From: Lentinula raphanica
Lineage: Eukaryota; Basidiomycota; Agaricomycetes; Agaricales; Omphalotaceae
NCBI GenBank assembly: GCA_027919835.1
Contig: JANVFP010000011.1
Location: 1,364,001 to 1,428,000, forward strand
DNA length: 64,000 bases
Reading direction: 5' to 3'
Shown in pieces: positions 1 to 11,800 of the stretch; position 1 is the stretch's first letter, and each line of letters begins with the position of its first letter. Below the pieces are notes generated by a model. The model saw only the letters and a list, made by a program, of their open reading frames with translations, searched no databases and was not told where the DNA came from. The position numbers were made by a program, and so were the translations under genes.

Positions 1-850
1 GAGTCCGAATTCGACTTCAGATCATAACCATAACCATTTGGCCCTCTTTGCAATTCAATGACCTCGAACTCGTTATCACCGGAGTCGTCGTCAGGCGCAT
101 TGAACGCCTTCATATTCTGGTAGTAAGGGTAGGAATCAAGTTGGGAATCATCTAGGCCAAGGCCATAGAATCTGATAGGAGACATCAGATGTCATAACGC
201 TGGAGAATGAGATTAATCGTACTGCTGCAGTTTCTTTGAGCCAGTTTGTGAGCTGCTCCGAAGCATGAGATCATCTTCGGTTTGATCCTCTACTTCTCCG
301 TCGATTTTTGGCCGTTTGGATGAGATGGAAGGGTTGCCAGTCGATCTACATCGTATATGGCGCATACTTTGATTTGGGGTACCAGCATCGGATGAAGGAT
401 GGTAAGGGGAAGAATAACCGTTGTCTTCGTCCACAAAATCGGACATGGGTGTAGGAGTGAAAAGTGTCAAGACATGCGGTCTCAGGCCTACACTCGATTA
501 TGATAATTACATACTTACTAGTTTGGACTGGTTGTGAAAATTCTCCACCGGCTCAAATTCTGCCCAGAGAGTCAATAGAGCCGATTGCAAGAAAAACAGG
601 AAAGGATCCATCATTTTGACCATAGATTTACTGAAAGCACGAGCAGTTAGGTTGTGCTCAAGCCTCAATCAAAGATAGCAAGAAGTTGAAGTTAGAATTT
701 CCTGCGGCACAAACTCGGCGTGCGATTCAAACAAGCGCCGAACCAAACAGGCAATCGCGTGACGGTCTTTCAAGGCCTTCTCTTCCGGGATTTGATTTCT
801 TTCTAGGAACATACCACCATGTCTCGCTTCATTGTCTCCTTTTCCAGAGC
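1..850 (-). CDS. Hypothetical gene, partial, runs off the left edge
   Basis: This is a minus-strand spliced gene that I do not recognise. Coding-like segments lie at about 850-690, 625-525, 480-223 and 171-1. The junction 223/171 is a clean GT-AG intron: CTGCAGCA, then gtacg...tatcag, then ATTCTATGG. It joins a basic, serine-rich segment to one beginning FYGLGLDDSQLDSYPYY. The distal part is acidic and probably disordered (DDDSGDNEFEVIEL). The first visible exon (SGKGDNEARHGG, then FESHAEFVPQEI) lies directly beside the foldback element at 856-3957. Any exons upstream of it are therefore displaced or lost, and I found no convincing continuation on the far side of the element. The 5' exon borders are uncertain. 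It could be a TE-associated protein of the kind seen at 29373-32099, but no shared domain was established. Confidence 0.45.
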
Positions 851-855
851 AGCTG

Positions 856-3800
856 ATACTGTAAAACTTTTGTAAAAAGTACTGATAAGTTATCGGGTAC
901 CTATTGCAAATAGTTGTGATAACCCGGAGGGGGTCCCGGAAATGGCCCCGGGGGGTGGTCATGCCTGTCACCACCTGTCACATATGGCTTATATTTACTG
1001 TTTTGAGTAATTAATAATCATCCAGATATTAAATAAGCAGTACATTTTCAAAAAAACCCGAAAATTCATAAAAATTCATAAAAAACCTAAAATGACCTGA
1101 TTAGGTCAGATCAGGATATGTAAGCAAATGACCTCATATGATAAAAAATGATGTAGGGCCAATCTAGGTACTAAAAATAGCCCAAAAGATCACTAAAAAT
1201 GCAAAAAATATTTAGGGATGGTATAGAGCCTATTGCAGGCCCAGGCACATCAAAGTTACCAAAAAAGGAAAAAAATTGATCATGATCTCATCTTGTAGCA
1301 AAAAATCTGAAAAAAATCCTAAAAATAGTCAAAAAATTCAGGGGTGCCTTGTTGGCCCTGAAAATGCAAAATAAAAAAAATACGCGACAAGTGTAAAAAT
1401 TTTAATCACTCCAAATCATTCTAAATCCACTATACAGTCAGTATATATGATGTATATGCTATATTTAGCATCCTAGTACCTTTATTGGGCTAAAAATAGA
1501 ACTTGATCTCATCTGATAGCAAAAAATCTGAAAAAATCATTAAAAATACTCAAAGAATTCAGGGGTGCCTTATTGGCCCTGAAAATGCAAAATAAAAAAA
1601 TTTACACGACACAATTGAAAAACAATATCACTCCAAATCATACCAAATCCACTACACAGTCAGTATATATCATGTATATACTATTTATAGCACCACTAGT
1701 ACCCTCAATTACTTATATCACTCAAGAATCATACCAAACTGAATGATTTGGGGAGTAAATATATTGTACATGATATTTTAGCACACCTAGTACCCTTAAT
1801 GACTCAGAACAATTTATATTACTCAATATGTTCAGTACACTTAACACTCATCAAACCTCACACATGAAAACTCATAACAGTACTTATATGTATTATACTT
1901 AACACAGTTGACAATGAAAATACTCAAAACAGTATTATCAGTCACTATACTTAACACACTTAACAGTCAAAAAGTCGAAACAATGTTACTTTATATACAT
2001 AACACACTCATTGTTATACTATAGCACACTTATAACAACGAGTTTTGGGCGCTTATGGGCGCTTATTTGGTGTTTTTAAGTCGAAATTCATTAATAGCAC
2101 ACTCAATAATTTTTGTCTGGGCTCTATATTGTGTAAGGATGTTGTTTATATCATACTACACTTGATACAACTCGGAGAACTCAAGATTACAGCTTTTGGA
2201 ACTGGCTATATTGTGATCTTTTGAAATAAAACAGTGTTTTATATAAATGTCAATGCATATGTTCATGTAATGCAAGTATACTGATGGTGGTTCATGAGGG
2301 AATCACTCCTACAGTCTATTAGAAGTGTCTGGACATGGTTCAGATACTCACTATGACTATTGGACTCTGTGATATACATGTACATGTTTCATGTACACTT
2401 TAGATGTCTACACTTACATGTAACAATAGATGTCATATTCAATGACCCACATTACAGATCTCTTTGCTGTATCACATAGGGTTAGCATAGAATAGGTTGT
2501 AGGATGACTCTTCTCATGACCCAGTAGCAGTTTGACTTCATAACATGGGTGTATGCATTGACATTTACATAAAACACTGATTTATTTCAAAAGATCACAA
2601 TATAGCCAGTTCCAAAAGCTGTAATCTTGAGTTCTCCGAGTTGTATCAAGTGTAGTATGATATAAACAACATCCTTACACAATATAGAGCCCACACAAAA
2701 ATTATTGAGTGTGCTATTAATGAATTTCGACTCAAAAACACCAAATAAGCGCCCATAAGCGCCCAAAACTCGTTGTTATAAGTGTGCTATAGTATAACAA
2801 TGAGTGTGTTATGTATATAAAGTAACATTGTTTCGACTTTTTGACTGTTAAGTGTGTTAAGTATAGTGACTGATAATACTGTTTTGAGTATTTTCATTGT
2901 CAACTGTGTTAAGTATAATACATATAAGTACTGTTATGAGTTTTCATGTGTGAGGTTTGATGAGTGTTAAGTGTACTGAACATATTGAGTAATATAAATT
3001 GTTCTGAGTCATTAAGGGTACTAGGTGTGCTAAAATATCATGTACAATATATTTACTCCCCAAATCATTCAGTTTGGTATGATTCTTGAGTGATATAAGT
3101 GATTGAGGGTACTAGTGGTGCTATAAATAGTATATACATGATATATACTGACTGTGTAGTGGATTTGGTATGATTTGGAGTGATATTGTTTTTCAATTGT
3201 GTCATGTAAATTTTTTTATTTTGCATTTTCAGGGCCAATAAGGCACCCCTGAATTCTTTGAGTATTTTTAATGATTTTTTCAGATTTTTTGCTATCAGAT
3301 GAGATCAAGTTCTATTTTTAGCCCAATAAAGGTACTAGGATGCTAAATATAGCATATACATCATATATACTGACTGTATAGTGGATTTAGAATGATTTGG
3401 AGTGATTAAAATTTTTACACTTGTCGCGTATTTTTTGTTATTTTGCATTTTCAGGGCCAACAAGGCACCCCTGAATTTTTTGACTATTTTTAGGATTTTT
3501 TCCAAATTTTTTGCTACAAGATGAGATCATGATCAATTTTTTCCTTTTTTGGTAACTTTGATGTGCCTGGGCCTGCAATAGGCTCTATACCATCCCTAAA
3601 TATTTTTTGCATTTTTAGCGATCTTTTGGGCTATTTTTAGTACCTAGATTGGCCCTACATCATTTTTTATCATATGAGGTCATTTGCTTACATATCCTGA
3701 TCTGACCTAATCAGGTCATTTTAGGTTTTTTATGAATTTTTATGAATTTTCGGGTTTTTTTGAAAATGTACTGCTTATTTAATATCTGGATGATTATTAA

Positions 3801-3957
3801 TTACTCAAAACAGTAAATATAAGCCATATGTGACAGGTGGTGACAGGCATGACCACCCCCGGGGCCATTTCCGGAACCCCCTCCGGGTTATCACAACTAT
3901 TTGCAATAGGTACCCGATAACTTATCAGTGTTTTTTACAAAAGCTTTACTGTATCCT
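856..3957. mobile_element. Foldback (palindromic) element A, 3.1 kb
   Basis: Two near-perfect inverted arms, at about 856-2269 and 2541-3957, flank a loop of roughly 270 bp. The outer ends are similar in inverted orientation: ACTGATAAGTTATCGGGTAC at 881-900 is matched on the other strand at 3911-3930. The arms differ only by scattered substitutions and 1-bp indels. The 7-bp direct repeat TCCAGAG lies just outside both ends (843-849 and 3961-3967) and may be a target-site duplication. No transposase or other convincing coding frame is present, so it is probably non-autonomous. The arms are AT-rich with many short direct repeats. The loop (2270-2540) is clearly related to the loops of the foldbacks near 6170-6480 and 20810-21120, so the loop is part of the element and not a random spacer. 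The superfamily is not determined. Long inverted repeats with a 7-bp repeat would be compatible with Mutator-like or Foldback-type elements. Confidence 0.8.
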
Positions 3958-4626
3958 GTGTCCAGAGAGGAGACTGAAGCTGCTCTAGCCTACTATTCCT
4001 CCCATGCTACGCATTTTCCACCTTTGGTTTCCAGATTCTTCCAAACGCTTCTAAATCAGTTCTCTGACGAAAACCACTCAGACAATCTTCCTCAAAATAC
4101 TACTTTTCCTGATTTTCATCCAACAAAAAAGCTTCAAATGAGCACGACAAATGTCTCTCACGCAACAATGGTCAATACTATCCATACCCTGCTTCTTTCT
4201 CAGACAATCCGTCCGTATCTACTTACCCCCTCGCCTTCTCCGCCGAGAATGTTTCCCGAAGACGGGAGATGTCAGAGGAATACCACGTCGCCAAATGATA
4301 TCTCTCGGACAACTTTTCCTTCGAATCAGACTCAGAGGGTGGATTCCCCTTTGCCCACGTCTTCCCCTTCGGCGCCTAGAATTTTCCAAGATACAAATTC
4401 GGTTCAGTCAGGGGTAGGGGAGATGAGGCTACCTTCCCTCGAGTCAGTTCATACTACGGTGGATTCAGGAAGTACAGGACAAAAGCATACTCCATCGTGT
4501 TCACCCACCGCCTCGCCTTCTCCTTGCATGTTTCACCAGGATGGCGAATCTCAAATGACTACGAATCTCAAGGATTTTTCACCAACCCCTCCTACAACGC
4601 GGGTGGGCTTCTCTTTGCACCCGTAG
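3928..4626 (+). CDS. Open frame between elements A and B, possible gene fragment
   Basis: This is an open frame of 232 codons lying between the foldback element and the left end of the 18-kb unit. Its first codons fall inside the end of the foldback arm, so the true start is unknown. The predicted protein is rich in Ser, Thr and Pro (segments such as PSPSPPRMF and SPTASPSPCMF) and shows no recognisable domain. It stops one base after the left border of the 18-kb unit. It may be the remnant of an exon of a TE-associated gene broken by the two insertions, or a chance open frame. Confidence 0.25.
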   Translation: MFFTKALLYPVSREETEAALAYYSSHATHFPPLVSRFFQTLLNQFSDENHSDNLPQNTTFPDFHPTKKLQMSTTNVSHATMVNTIHTLLLSQTIRPYLLTPSPSPPRMFPEDGRCQRNTTSPNDISRTTFPSNQTQRVDSPLPTSSPSAPRIFQDTNSVQSGVGEMRLPSLESVHTTVDSGSTGQKHTPSCSPTASPSPCMFHQDGESQMTTNLKDFSPTPPTTRVGFSLHP

Positions 4627-4633
4627 CTGTAGA

Positions 4634-4872
4634 AACTTCGTGAAGTAATCCGATAAGTTCCCACCACAGCTTCGCGAAGTAACAGGACTCGCTCTCGAAG
4701 CTTAAAAAACCCTTCCGGGTAGGCCAGTAGGGCTCCGGGGGGTGCTCGGCTATTTAGTATATTTAATAATATTCAATAATTCTTTTATTATTTAATAGGT
4801 ATATTATAATAAATCTACTTTGCAAAGCTGTACTGCACTTTGCGAAGCTGTACTGCACTTCGTGAAGTGACT
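4634..4872. repeat. Clustered CTTCGCGAAG-type subterminal words
   Basis: Palindromic or near-palindromic words cluster near the left tip: CTTCGTGAAG, GCTTCGCGAAG, CTTTGCAAAGC, CTTTGCGAAGC and CTTCGTGAAG. They alternate with TGTACTGCA. The mirror cluster is at about 22425-22645. Short repeated subterminal words of this kind are typical of transposase-binding regions in CACTA- or Plavaka-type elements; their role here is inferred. Confidence 0.6.
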
Positions 4873-5089
4873 ACGTTTACGGCAATCATGAAATCAGGTA
4901 AATTAGGGTTAGATCATTACGTCATTGATTTCCTTTTTGGGTTATGATATTTTTGAATAGAAAAAAGCATAAAATGATATTATTGATCTTGAGGTGCTAA
5001 AACATGACAGAGGAAACCAAAAATAGCTACAATGAGGTATTGGCTACCTCAGGCACATCAAAATTGCCTAAAAAGGAAATTGGTCCAAA

Positions 5090-7265
5090 AATAGAATTTG
5101 ATCTCATCAGATAGCAAAAAATCTGAAAAAATCATAAAAAATACTCAAAAAATTCAGGGTTGCCTCATTGGCCCTGAAAACACAAAATAAAAAAAAATAC
5201 GCAACAAGTGTAAAAATGTTATCATTCCAAATCATACTAAATCTAGGTATATATGATGTATATGCTATTTTTAGCACACCCAGTACCCTCAGACACATAG
5301 AATGGCTTATATTATTCAATTTATTAAACTTAACACATTTGACAATGAAAAAACTCAGAACAGTAGTAATGTATATTATACTCAATACACTTAACACACT
5401 CAACAATGAAAAACCTCAAAACAGTATTCATATGTGTTATACTTAAAACTCATAATACACTTAACAATGAAAAGTCTCGGAACAATACTAATGTATATCA
5501 TACTCAACATATTTAACACACTCAACAATGAAAACCTTCAAAACAGTATTCATGTGTGTTATACTTAAAACTCATCATACACTTAACAATGAAAAGTCTC
5601 GGAACAATATTAATACTAATGTATATCATGCTCAACACACTTAACACACTCAACAATGAAAACCCTCAAAAAAGTGTTTATGTGTGTTATACTTAAAACA
5701 CATAATACACTCAACAATGAAAAGTCTCAGAGCAATACTAATGTATATCATGCTCAACACACTTTACAATGAAAAAAGTCGGAACAGTGCTCATGTGTAT
5801 TATACTTGATACAGTTCATCAATCAATATAACACACTTAACAATAAAAAATCAGAGTAGTGTAATCACTCATAACATGTATCACACTGAACACACTTCAT
5901 CAGTAAGAATAACATACCTTTAATATGACATTGTTATATTATAACACACATATAACAACGAGTTTTGGGCGCTTATGGGCGCTTATTTGATGTTTTTGAG
6001 TCGAAATTCATTAATACCTAACTCAATTATTTTTGTGAGGACTTTCTGTTGTGTCAGGATGTTGTATACATCATACTCCCCTAGATACAATTCGGAGAAC
6101 TCAAAATTACAGCCTGTAGGGATGGCTATATCATGATCTTTTATGATTTAACAGTGTTTTAGGTAAATGATAATACATATGTCCATGTATTGCATAGATA
6201 CCAAAGCTGTCTCAAGGGGAGAGCACTCCTACAGTCTACTAACAATGTATGGACATGATCCAGATACTCATCATGACCATTGGACTCTGTAATATACATC
6301 TACATATTTCATGTATATTGGTGATATGTATACTTGCATGTAACTACAGATGTCATACTCAATGACTCCCATTGTAAGTCTCTTGGCTTTATGACACAGA
6401 GTAAGCATAGAATAGGTTGTAGGATGTCTCCTTTCATTGCCCAGAAGGAGTTTGACTTCATAACATGGATGTATGCACTGTGATTTACACAAAACAGTGT
6501 AAAATCATAAAGGATCATCATATATCCAGCTCTATAGGCTGTATTTTCTGGTTCTCCAAATTGTATCTAGGAAGGTATGATATAAATAACATTCTGACAC
6601 AATATATAAGCCCACATAAAAATTATTGAGTGTGTTATCAATGATTTTCGACTCAAAAACACCAAATAAGCGCCCATAAGCGCCCAAAACTCGTTGTTAT
6701 ATGTGTGTTATAATATAACAATGTCCCATTATAGGTGTGTTATACTTACTGATGAAGTGTGTTCAATGTGATAAGTATAATGAGTGATTACACTACTCCA
6801 AGTTTTTGATTGTGAAGTGCATAAATACTGTTTTGAGGGTTTTCATTGTTGAGTGTGTTAAATACGTTGAGTATGATATACATTAGTATTGTTCCGAGAC
6901 TTTTCATTGTTAAGTGTATTATGAGTTTTGAGTATAACACATATGAATACTGTTTTGAGGTTTTTCATTGTTGAGTGTGTTAAGTGTATTGAGTATAATA
7001 TACATTACTACTGTTCTGAGTTTTTTCATTGTCAAATGTGTTAAGTTCAATAAATTGAATAATATAAGCCATTCTATGTGTCTGAGGGTACTGGGTGTGC
7101 TAAAAATAGCATGTACATCATATATACCTAGATTTAGTATGATTTGGAATGATAACATTTTTACACTTGTTGCGTATTTTTTTTTATTTTGTGTTTTCAG
7201 GGCCAATGAGGCAACCCTGAATTTTTTGAGTATTTTTTATGATTTTTTCAGATTTTTTGCTTTCT
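5090..7265. repeat. Foldback copy B inside the left arm
   Basis: The segment at 5100-6130 returns inverted at about 6520-7265, around a loop (6170-6480) similar to that of element A. The two halves are more diverged than those of element A. They share the core GGGCGCTTAT twice (5967-5986, and inverted at 6666-6685). The right half stops at 7265 where the 150-bp duplication begins, so only one outer terminus of the foldback is kept. Open frames of 70-99 codons on both strands are symmetric by-products of the palindrome. Confidence 0.75.
5397..5768 (+). repeat. Three tandem units of about 122 bp in the foldback arm
   Basis: Three units start at about 5397, 5519 and 5647, each beginning CACTCAACAATGAAAA and containing ATGAAAAGTCTCRGARCAAT. 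The opposite half of the same palindrome has fewer units, which explains its shorter length. The mirror array lies at about 21520-21895. Confidence 0.6.
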
Positions 7266-7280
7266 GATGAGACACTTTAG

Positions 7281-7580
7281 GCAACCACCAAAAGGTATCA
7301 TATTAGATAGGACAAGACCCGTAAATCCCCTAGCTAATATGCTGAAAATCCCCGGGATTTCCCTCATGGGATGTTCCCTCCCACCTGGGATGTCCCTATA
7401 GGATGTTCCTTCTGAATTGGGTTGTTTTAGGCAACCACCAAAAGGTATCATATTAGATAGGACAAGACCCGTAAATCCCCTAGCTAATATGCTGAAAATC
7501 CCCGGGATTTCCCTCATGGGATGTTCCCTCCCACCTGGGATGTCCCTATAGGATGTTCCTTCTGAATTGGGTTGTCCCTT
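7281..7580 (+). repeat. 150-bp direct tandem duplication
   Basis: Two essentially identical 150-bp units, 7281-7430 and 7431-7580, each begin GCAACCACCAAAAGGTATCA. The second runs straight into the satellite. The same duplication is present in mirror image near 19720-20020, so it predates duplication or conversion of the arms. Confidence 0.85.
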
Positions 7581-8790
7581 TGTGAATGGGATGTCCTCAA
7601 TGGGATATCCCTCATCTGGAATGGCCCATATGGGATATCCCCTGTAGATGGGCTGTCCTACTTGGGTTGTCCCACACCCAATTGGGCTGTCCCTCAACAA
7701 GGTTGGTCCATCAGCAAAACTGACCTGGTGCCTAGGCTGCCTAGAGATACCCCCCAAAACCTCAGCACTTTAAAAACTTTGAATTTGCCTGAAAAAGCCT
7801 GAGCAAGCCTGAGTTTGCCTAGAAAAGCCTGGGCAAGCCTGAGTTTGCCTCAGATTTCTTTGGGTGCTTTGGGAGAGCCTAGGTTTTGGGGGGTATCTCT
7901 GGGTTACTTAGGCTAAGGGTACTTTTCCTGATGTCCACTAGGGATGTTCCTCAGCTGGACTGTTCCACTTGGGATGTTCCTCAACAGGGATGTCCCTCTT
8001 ACATGGGATGTCCCTCAGCTGGGATGTCCCTCAACAGGGATGTCCCTCAGCTGGGATGTCCCTCAACAGGGATGTCCCTCAGCTGGGCTGTCCCTCACCT
8101 GGGATGTACCCTACATGGGATGTCCCCACTGGGATGTCCCTCTTACATTGGATGCACCAATCTTTCAGTGAATATAATCCTTATTTATTACCAAAGCATG
8201 TTGAAAATTGTATCACTGACTATGATTTCAAGGACTACTGACAGTTTACATGGGATATCCCTTACTACTGGGATGTCCCCTACTGGGATGTCCCCAACAT
8301 GGGATGTCCCAACATGGGATGTCCCTAACATGGGATGTCCCCCAACATGGGATATCCCTTACTACTGGGATGTCCCCTTACATGGGATGTCCCTACTGGA
8401 ATGTCCCCTGACATGGGATATCCCTTACTACTGGGATGTCCCATACAAGGGATGTCCCCTACATGGGATGTCCCTTACTACTGGGATGTCCCGTACAAGG
8501 GATGTCCCTACTGGAATGTCCCTGTCTATGGGCTGTCCCTTACTGGGATGTCCCCTACATGGGATGTCCCCTACTGGGATGTCCCTACATGGGATGTCCC
8601 CTACTGGGATGTCCCTACATGGGATATCCCTTGCTACTGGGATGTCCCTGTCTTTGGGCTGTCCCTTACTGGGATGTCCCTCTTACATGGGCTGTTCCTT
8701 TACTGGGATGTTCCCATACATGGGCTGTCCCACATGGATGTCCCTCTTACATGGGCTGTCCCTCTTACATGGGATGTCCCTCTGTCCCAT
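7581..8790 (+). repeat. GGGATGTCCC-type satellite, left copy
   Basis: A long array built from GGGATGTCCC and GGGCTGTCCC words is separated by short linkers (CTCAACA, CTTACTACT, CTACAT). All three plus-strand frames stay open for several hundred bases because the words lack stops; the frames read as GMSPTWDVP-type peptides. A higher-order unit is visible: the non-satellite segment ending in TTTCAAGGACTACT appears after the first block (8155-8245) and, diverged, at the end (8790-8852). The reverse-complement copy is at 18797-19710. Confidence 0.85.
7711..7932. mobile_element. MITE 1 (222 bp), TCAGCAAAA ends
   Basis: A 222-bp insertion is flanked by the direct repeat GTCCA (7706-7710 and 7933-7937). 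It is absent at the equivalent site in the right arm, which proves the insertion. The ends are TCAGCAAAA and TTTTCCTGAT, with an inner inverted pair AGAGATACCCCCCAAAACC / GGTTTTGGGGGGTATCTCT. No coding capacity. It belongs with MITE 2 at 30078-30297. Confidence 0.8.
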
Positions 8791-8867
8791 ACACAATCTT
8801 TCAAGATAGAAATTATATTATTGACTATAATTTCAAGGACTACTTATATAGTACTACTTAACACAAT

Positions 8868-11800
8868 CTAGATCCGGAATTTCTCCAAATCAATAACAGG
8901 AACTATTTCTCTACCCTTCCCTTTTGCTCTCTTCAGTTCCCTATCACTGGGAACTATATCTTCTTCACGACGACGCTTGTGATCCTGATCCAGTCTAGAA
9001 GGCCCCGCTACAGCATTCATGCGTGGCAAAGGACGGGGCAAAGGTCGGTTACTACCAGGAGCTGCAGGAGGTGCTGTCACTGCATACTTGTGTACTTCAT
9101 CTGGAATAAGTACTGCAGTAGGAGGCAGAGCCTGAACATGAGTAGGTGCAGGCGCACGAGTAGGTGCACGAGTAGGTGCAGCCGCACGAGTAGGCGCACG
9201 AGTAGGTGCAGCCGCACGAGTAGGCGCACGAGTAGGCGCAGCCGCACGAGTAGGCGCACGAGTAGGCGCAGCCGCACGAGTAGGCGCACGAGTAGGCGCA
9301 GCCGCAGGTGCACGAGAAGGCACAGCCGCAGGTGCACGAGAAGGCGCAGCCGCAGGTACACGAGAAGGCGCACGAGAAGGCGCAGCCGCAGGTGCATGAG
9401 CAGGTGCACGGGTAGGTGCACGAGTAGGCGCACCAGCAGGTGCATGAGCAGGTGCACGGGTAGGTGCACGAGTAGGCGCACCAGCAGGTGCAGGAGCACG
9501 AGCATGAGCAAGCACAGGAGCAGGAGCAGGAGCAGGCACAGGAGCAGGAGCAGGAGCACGAGTAGGCACAGGAGTAGGCGCAGGAGCAGGCGCAGGCGCA
9601 GGAGTAGACACAGGAGCAGACACAGCGTTGCCATCTACTGTATCTGAACCATATACAGCTTTTCTCCATGATGTAACATCACTGACCAAGGTAACAGGTT
9701 CATTATTCACATCTACCACAACGGGGATGCTTCCTTGGTCTTCTAGATCCATAGCTATCTCTTCTGAAATCGATCGTTAGAATATTGTCATCAAGTTGTG
9801 TGAGTGGAGCAAACCTTCAGTCCAATGTTCAAACTCATAAGGGATACCCAGAATCGGCTGGGTGTTATTTCCAGCAGTATTGGTTGCAATCTGATACTCT
9901 TGATCTACGAGTGCCTTTCGCGGGGTGTAGATGGCCCTGCACTCTTTCACTGAGAGTTTCTTATGCTCTGTGACTTTGTGCTTTGGAAAGGGCACACCTT
10001 CTGGCCAATTTCGAATGCGTATATGTTGTTTCCAGGCTGAATCGAGAAACCCATTCATGTTGATTTTGGCGTCACGATTCAAAAAGTCGTCTGGTAATGG
10101 TATATCAGTTGTGGCTGTATCCGAGCCAGCTAGGTACTCACTAATGTCATTCTTAAATAATAAACGCATAACGCGTCGCTCCCAATCCTTGCGTGATTGC
10201 CCCTCTTTTATGAGCAGCGAACTATATAGTTTCGCCAGACGGATGTCGACTTGTTTGTTGTCCATCTCAACTACCTGAAATATACCTTCCATGTCCGCTA
10301 TTTGTGCCTCCATCTGGGAAGCAAAGCGCTCCTTTGCCTGCTTCGCAATGTAGTCACCAGCAAAAAACGCACTGGTACTACGTCCGAAGCCATCCCGTTT
10401 GGAGTTGATAAGCCATCCAAGAAGATGATAGCCCAACGTTTCGTAAAGTTTCTCCGCCTATTATATCAATTCAGTGAAACAAAGACTGACAACAAAGAGA
10501 AGACTAACCAATGTCAACACCGGACGTATCATAGCTTTAACCGTTCCTTTGATTTTCCCAGATTCCCTTGAAACCTCAATATAGTTGTTAACTTGCTCGC
10601 GGTACCAGTCGACTTCAGGTTGCATAGCGCGGCTCCTTGCTTTAGGATCTTGCAGCTCATTGTCAGGCAGACGGGACTTGAGTGTTCTCCAGTATTCTGC
10701 TCGCACAAAGTCGTTATACTCGGATAATTCTTCTGTAGAAAACAATCAGATGGAAGAAACAATTCCACAAAAGAAACTCACTGTTTGGGTTTTTCTTCAC
10801 ACTACCATGGACAGCATAGTGTGCTTTGAAGGCATTGAAGCGATTGATAGCACGGGGACGACTCATTTGTTGGTCAAGATATGAGAAGCAAGTGTGCATG
10901 TCAACTCCGACCTTCTTCGCGATATCCTTGATGCCTTCTTTATACTTGGCGTGCCAGTTGTCAAGCTCTTCTCTTATCTCCTTTGTCAAACCCCCGCCAT
11001 GCCGCTTTCGAGGACTAGCTTCTTCTGCTTCCTCTTCGAGTTCCTCTTCCTCAACAAAATTCGACAACAACGAGTCAACGGTTTGACCCCCATCGTTGTC
11101 GTCCTCATCGTCGTCGTTGTCATTGTTGACATTGCCATTGTTGTCGTTGGCGTTGGCGTTGTCAGCGTCGGCGTTGTTGTCGTTGTCGTCGTTAGCGTTG
11201 TTGTCGTTGTCGTTGTCGTCGTCGTTAGCGTTGGCGTCGTCGTCGTCGTTAGCGTTGGTGTTGGCGTTGTTGTCGATGGCGTTGGCGTTGTTGTCGATGG
11301 CATTGCCGTTGTCATGATTGTTGTCGTTATCTTTCGCCGTAGCCAAATGTGTTTCCAAGATCTCGCCCCATTCGATCAGCGCTGTGCTGCGAGCAAGTTC
11401 GTATTCGTCAGAGATGTAAGTGTTTGCGAGATTCCAGATGTTGAATTCTTTGAAATTGATGGCTTGCTTGCAGTGTTTTGTTAACGCATCTTCGAGATAG
11501 TCGCGAAAATTTGCCAGAACCTGACAGGCTTGGTCTGGATCACAAAGCATAGCGTCACTGTAGAGGTCCTCGACGTCTTTGTCTTCAGGAAGAAAAACTC
11601 CCCGTTTACTCGCTGCGTCATTGTCTGCGGCTGTACGTCCACCCTGACTCTCGTTCTCAACACCTCTATCATCAGCAGCCTTCAACTCCTCGCTATCCTG
11701 TTTATGCTGATCCTTTGCTGCTTTGCCAAGGGCTGCGATTTCGATGTCTAGTTCTTTGCTGACCAGCGCTAGGGATACTTCATCATCAGGCTCTATGCTC

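Larger units (their letters stand above)
4625..8728 (+). repeat. Left inverted arm of the 18-kb unit
   Basis: The arm is layered from outside inward. First comes a tip with CTTCGCGAAG-type words (4625-4880), then a foldback copy (about 5090-7265). Next is a 150-bp direct duplication (7281-7580), and then a GGGATGTCCC satellite (7581 to the arm end). It is the reverse complement of 18797-22650 except for the MITE at 7711-7932 and a 23-bp unit near 4830-4855. Open frames inside the arm are incidental. Confidence 0.9.

Noticed and set aside
5107..7267. Open frames of 70-99 codons on both strands in the foldback copies (also 20028-22188)
   Set aside because: The same peptides occur in both halves because the DNA is palindromic; the sequence is AT-rich with no coding signature.
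7886..8871. Long open frames reading GMSPTWDVP-type repeats, and their mirror at 18512-19723
   Set aside because: All three frames are open because the satellite words lack stops; there is no start context, splice structure or domain. The minus-strand frame at 18512-19723 also runs across the arm border into a minisatellite.
8979..9669. Arg/Ser-rich, Leu-rich and Cys-rich open frames overlapping the last exon of cargo gene 1
   Set aside because: They are alternative readings of the GCACGAGTAGGC minisatellite; only the minus-strand frame joins in phase to the upstream exons.
10894..11484. Val-rich and Thr-rich frames over the Asn/Asp tract of cargo gene 1
   Set aside because: Shadows of a GTTGTCGTC repeat that encodes Asn/Asp in the spliced frame.
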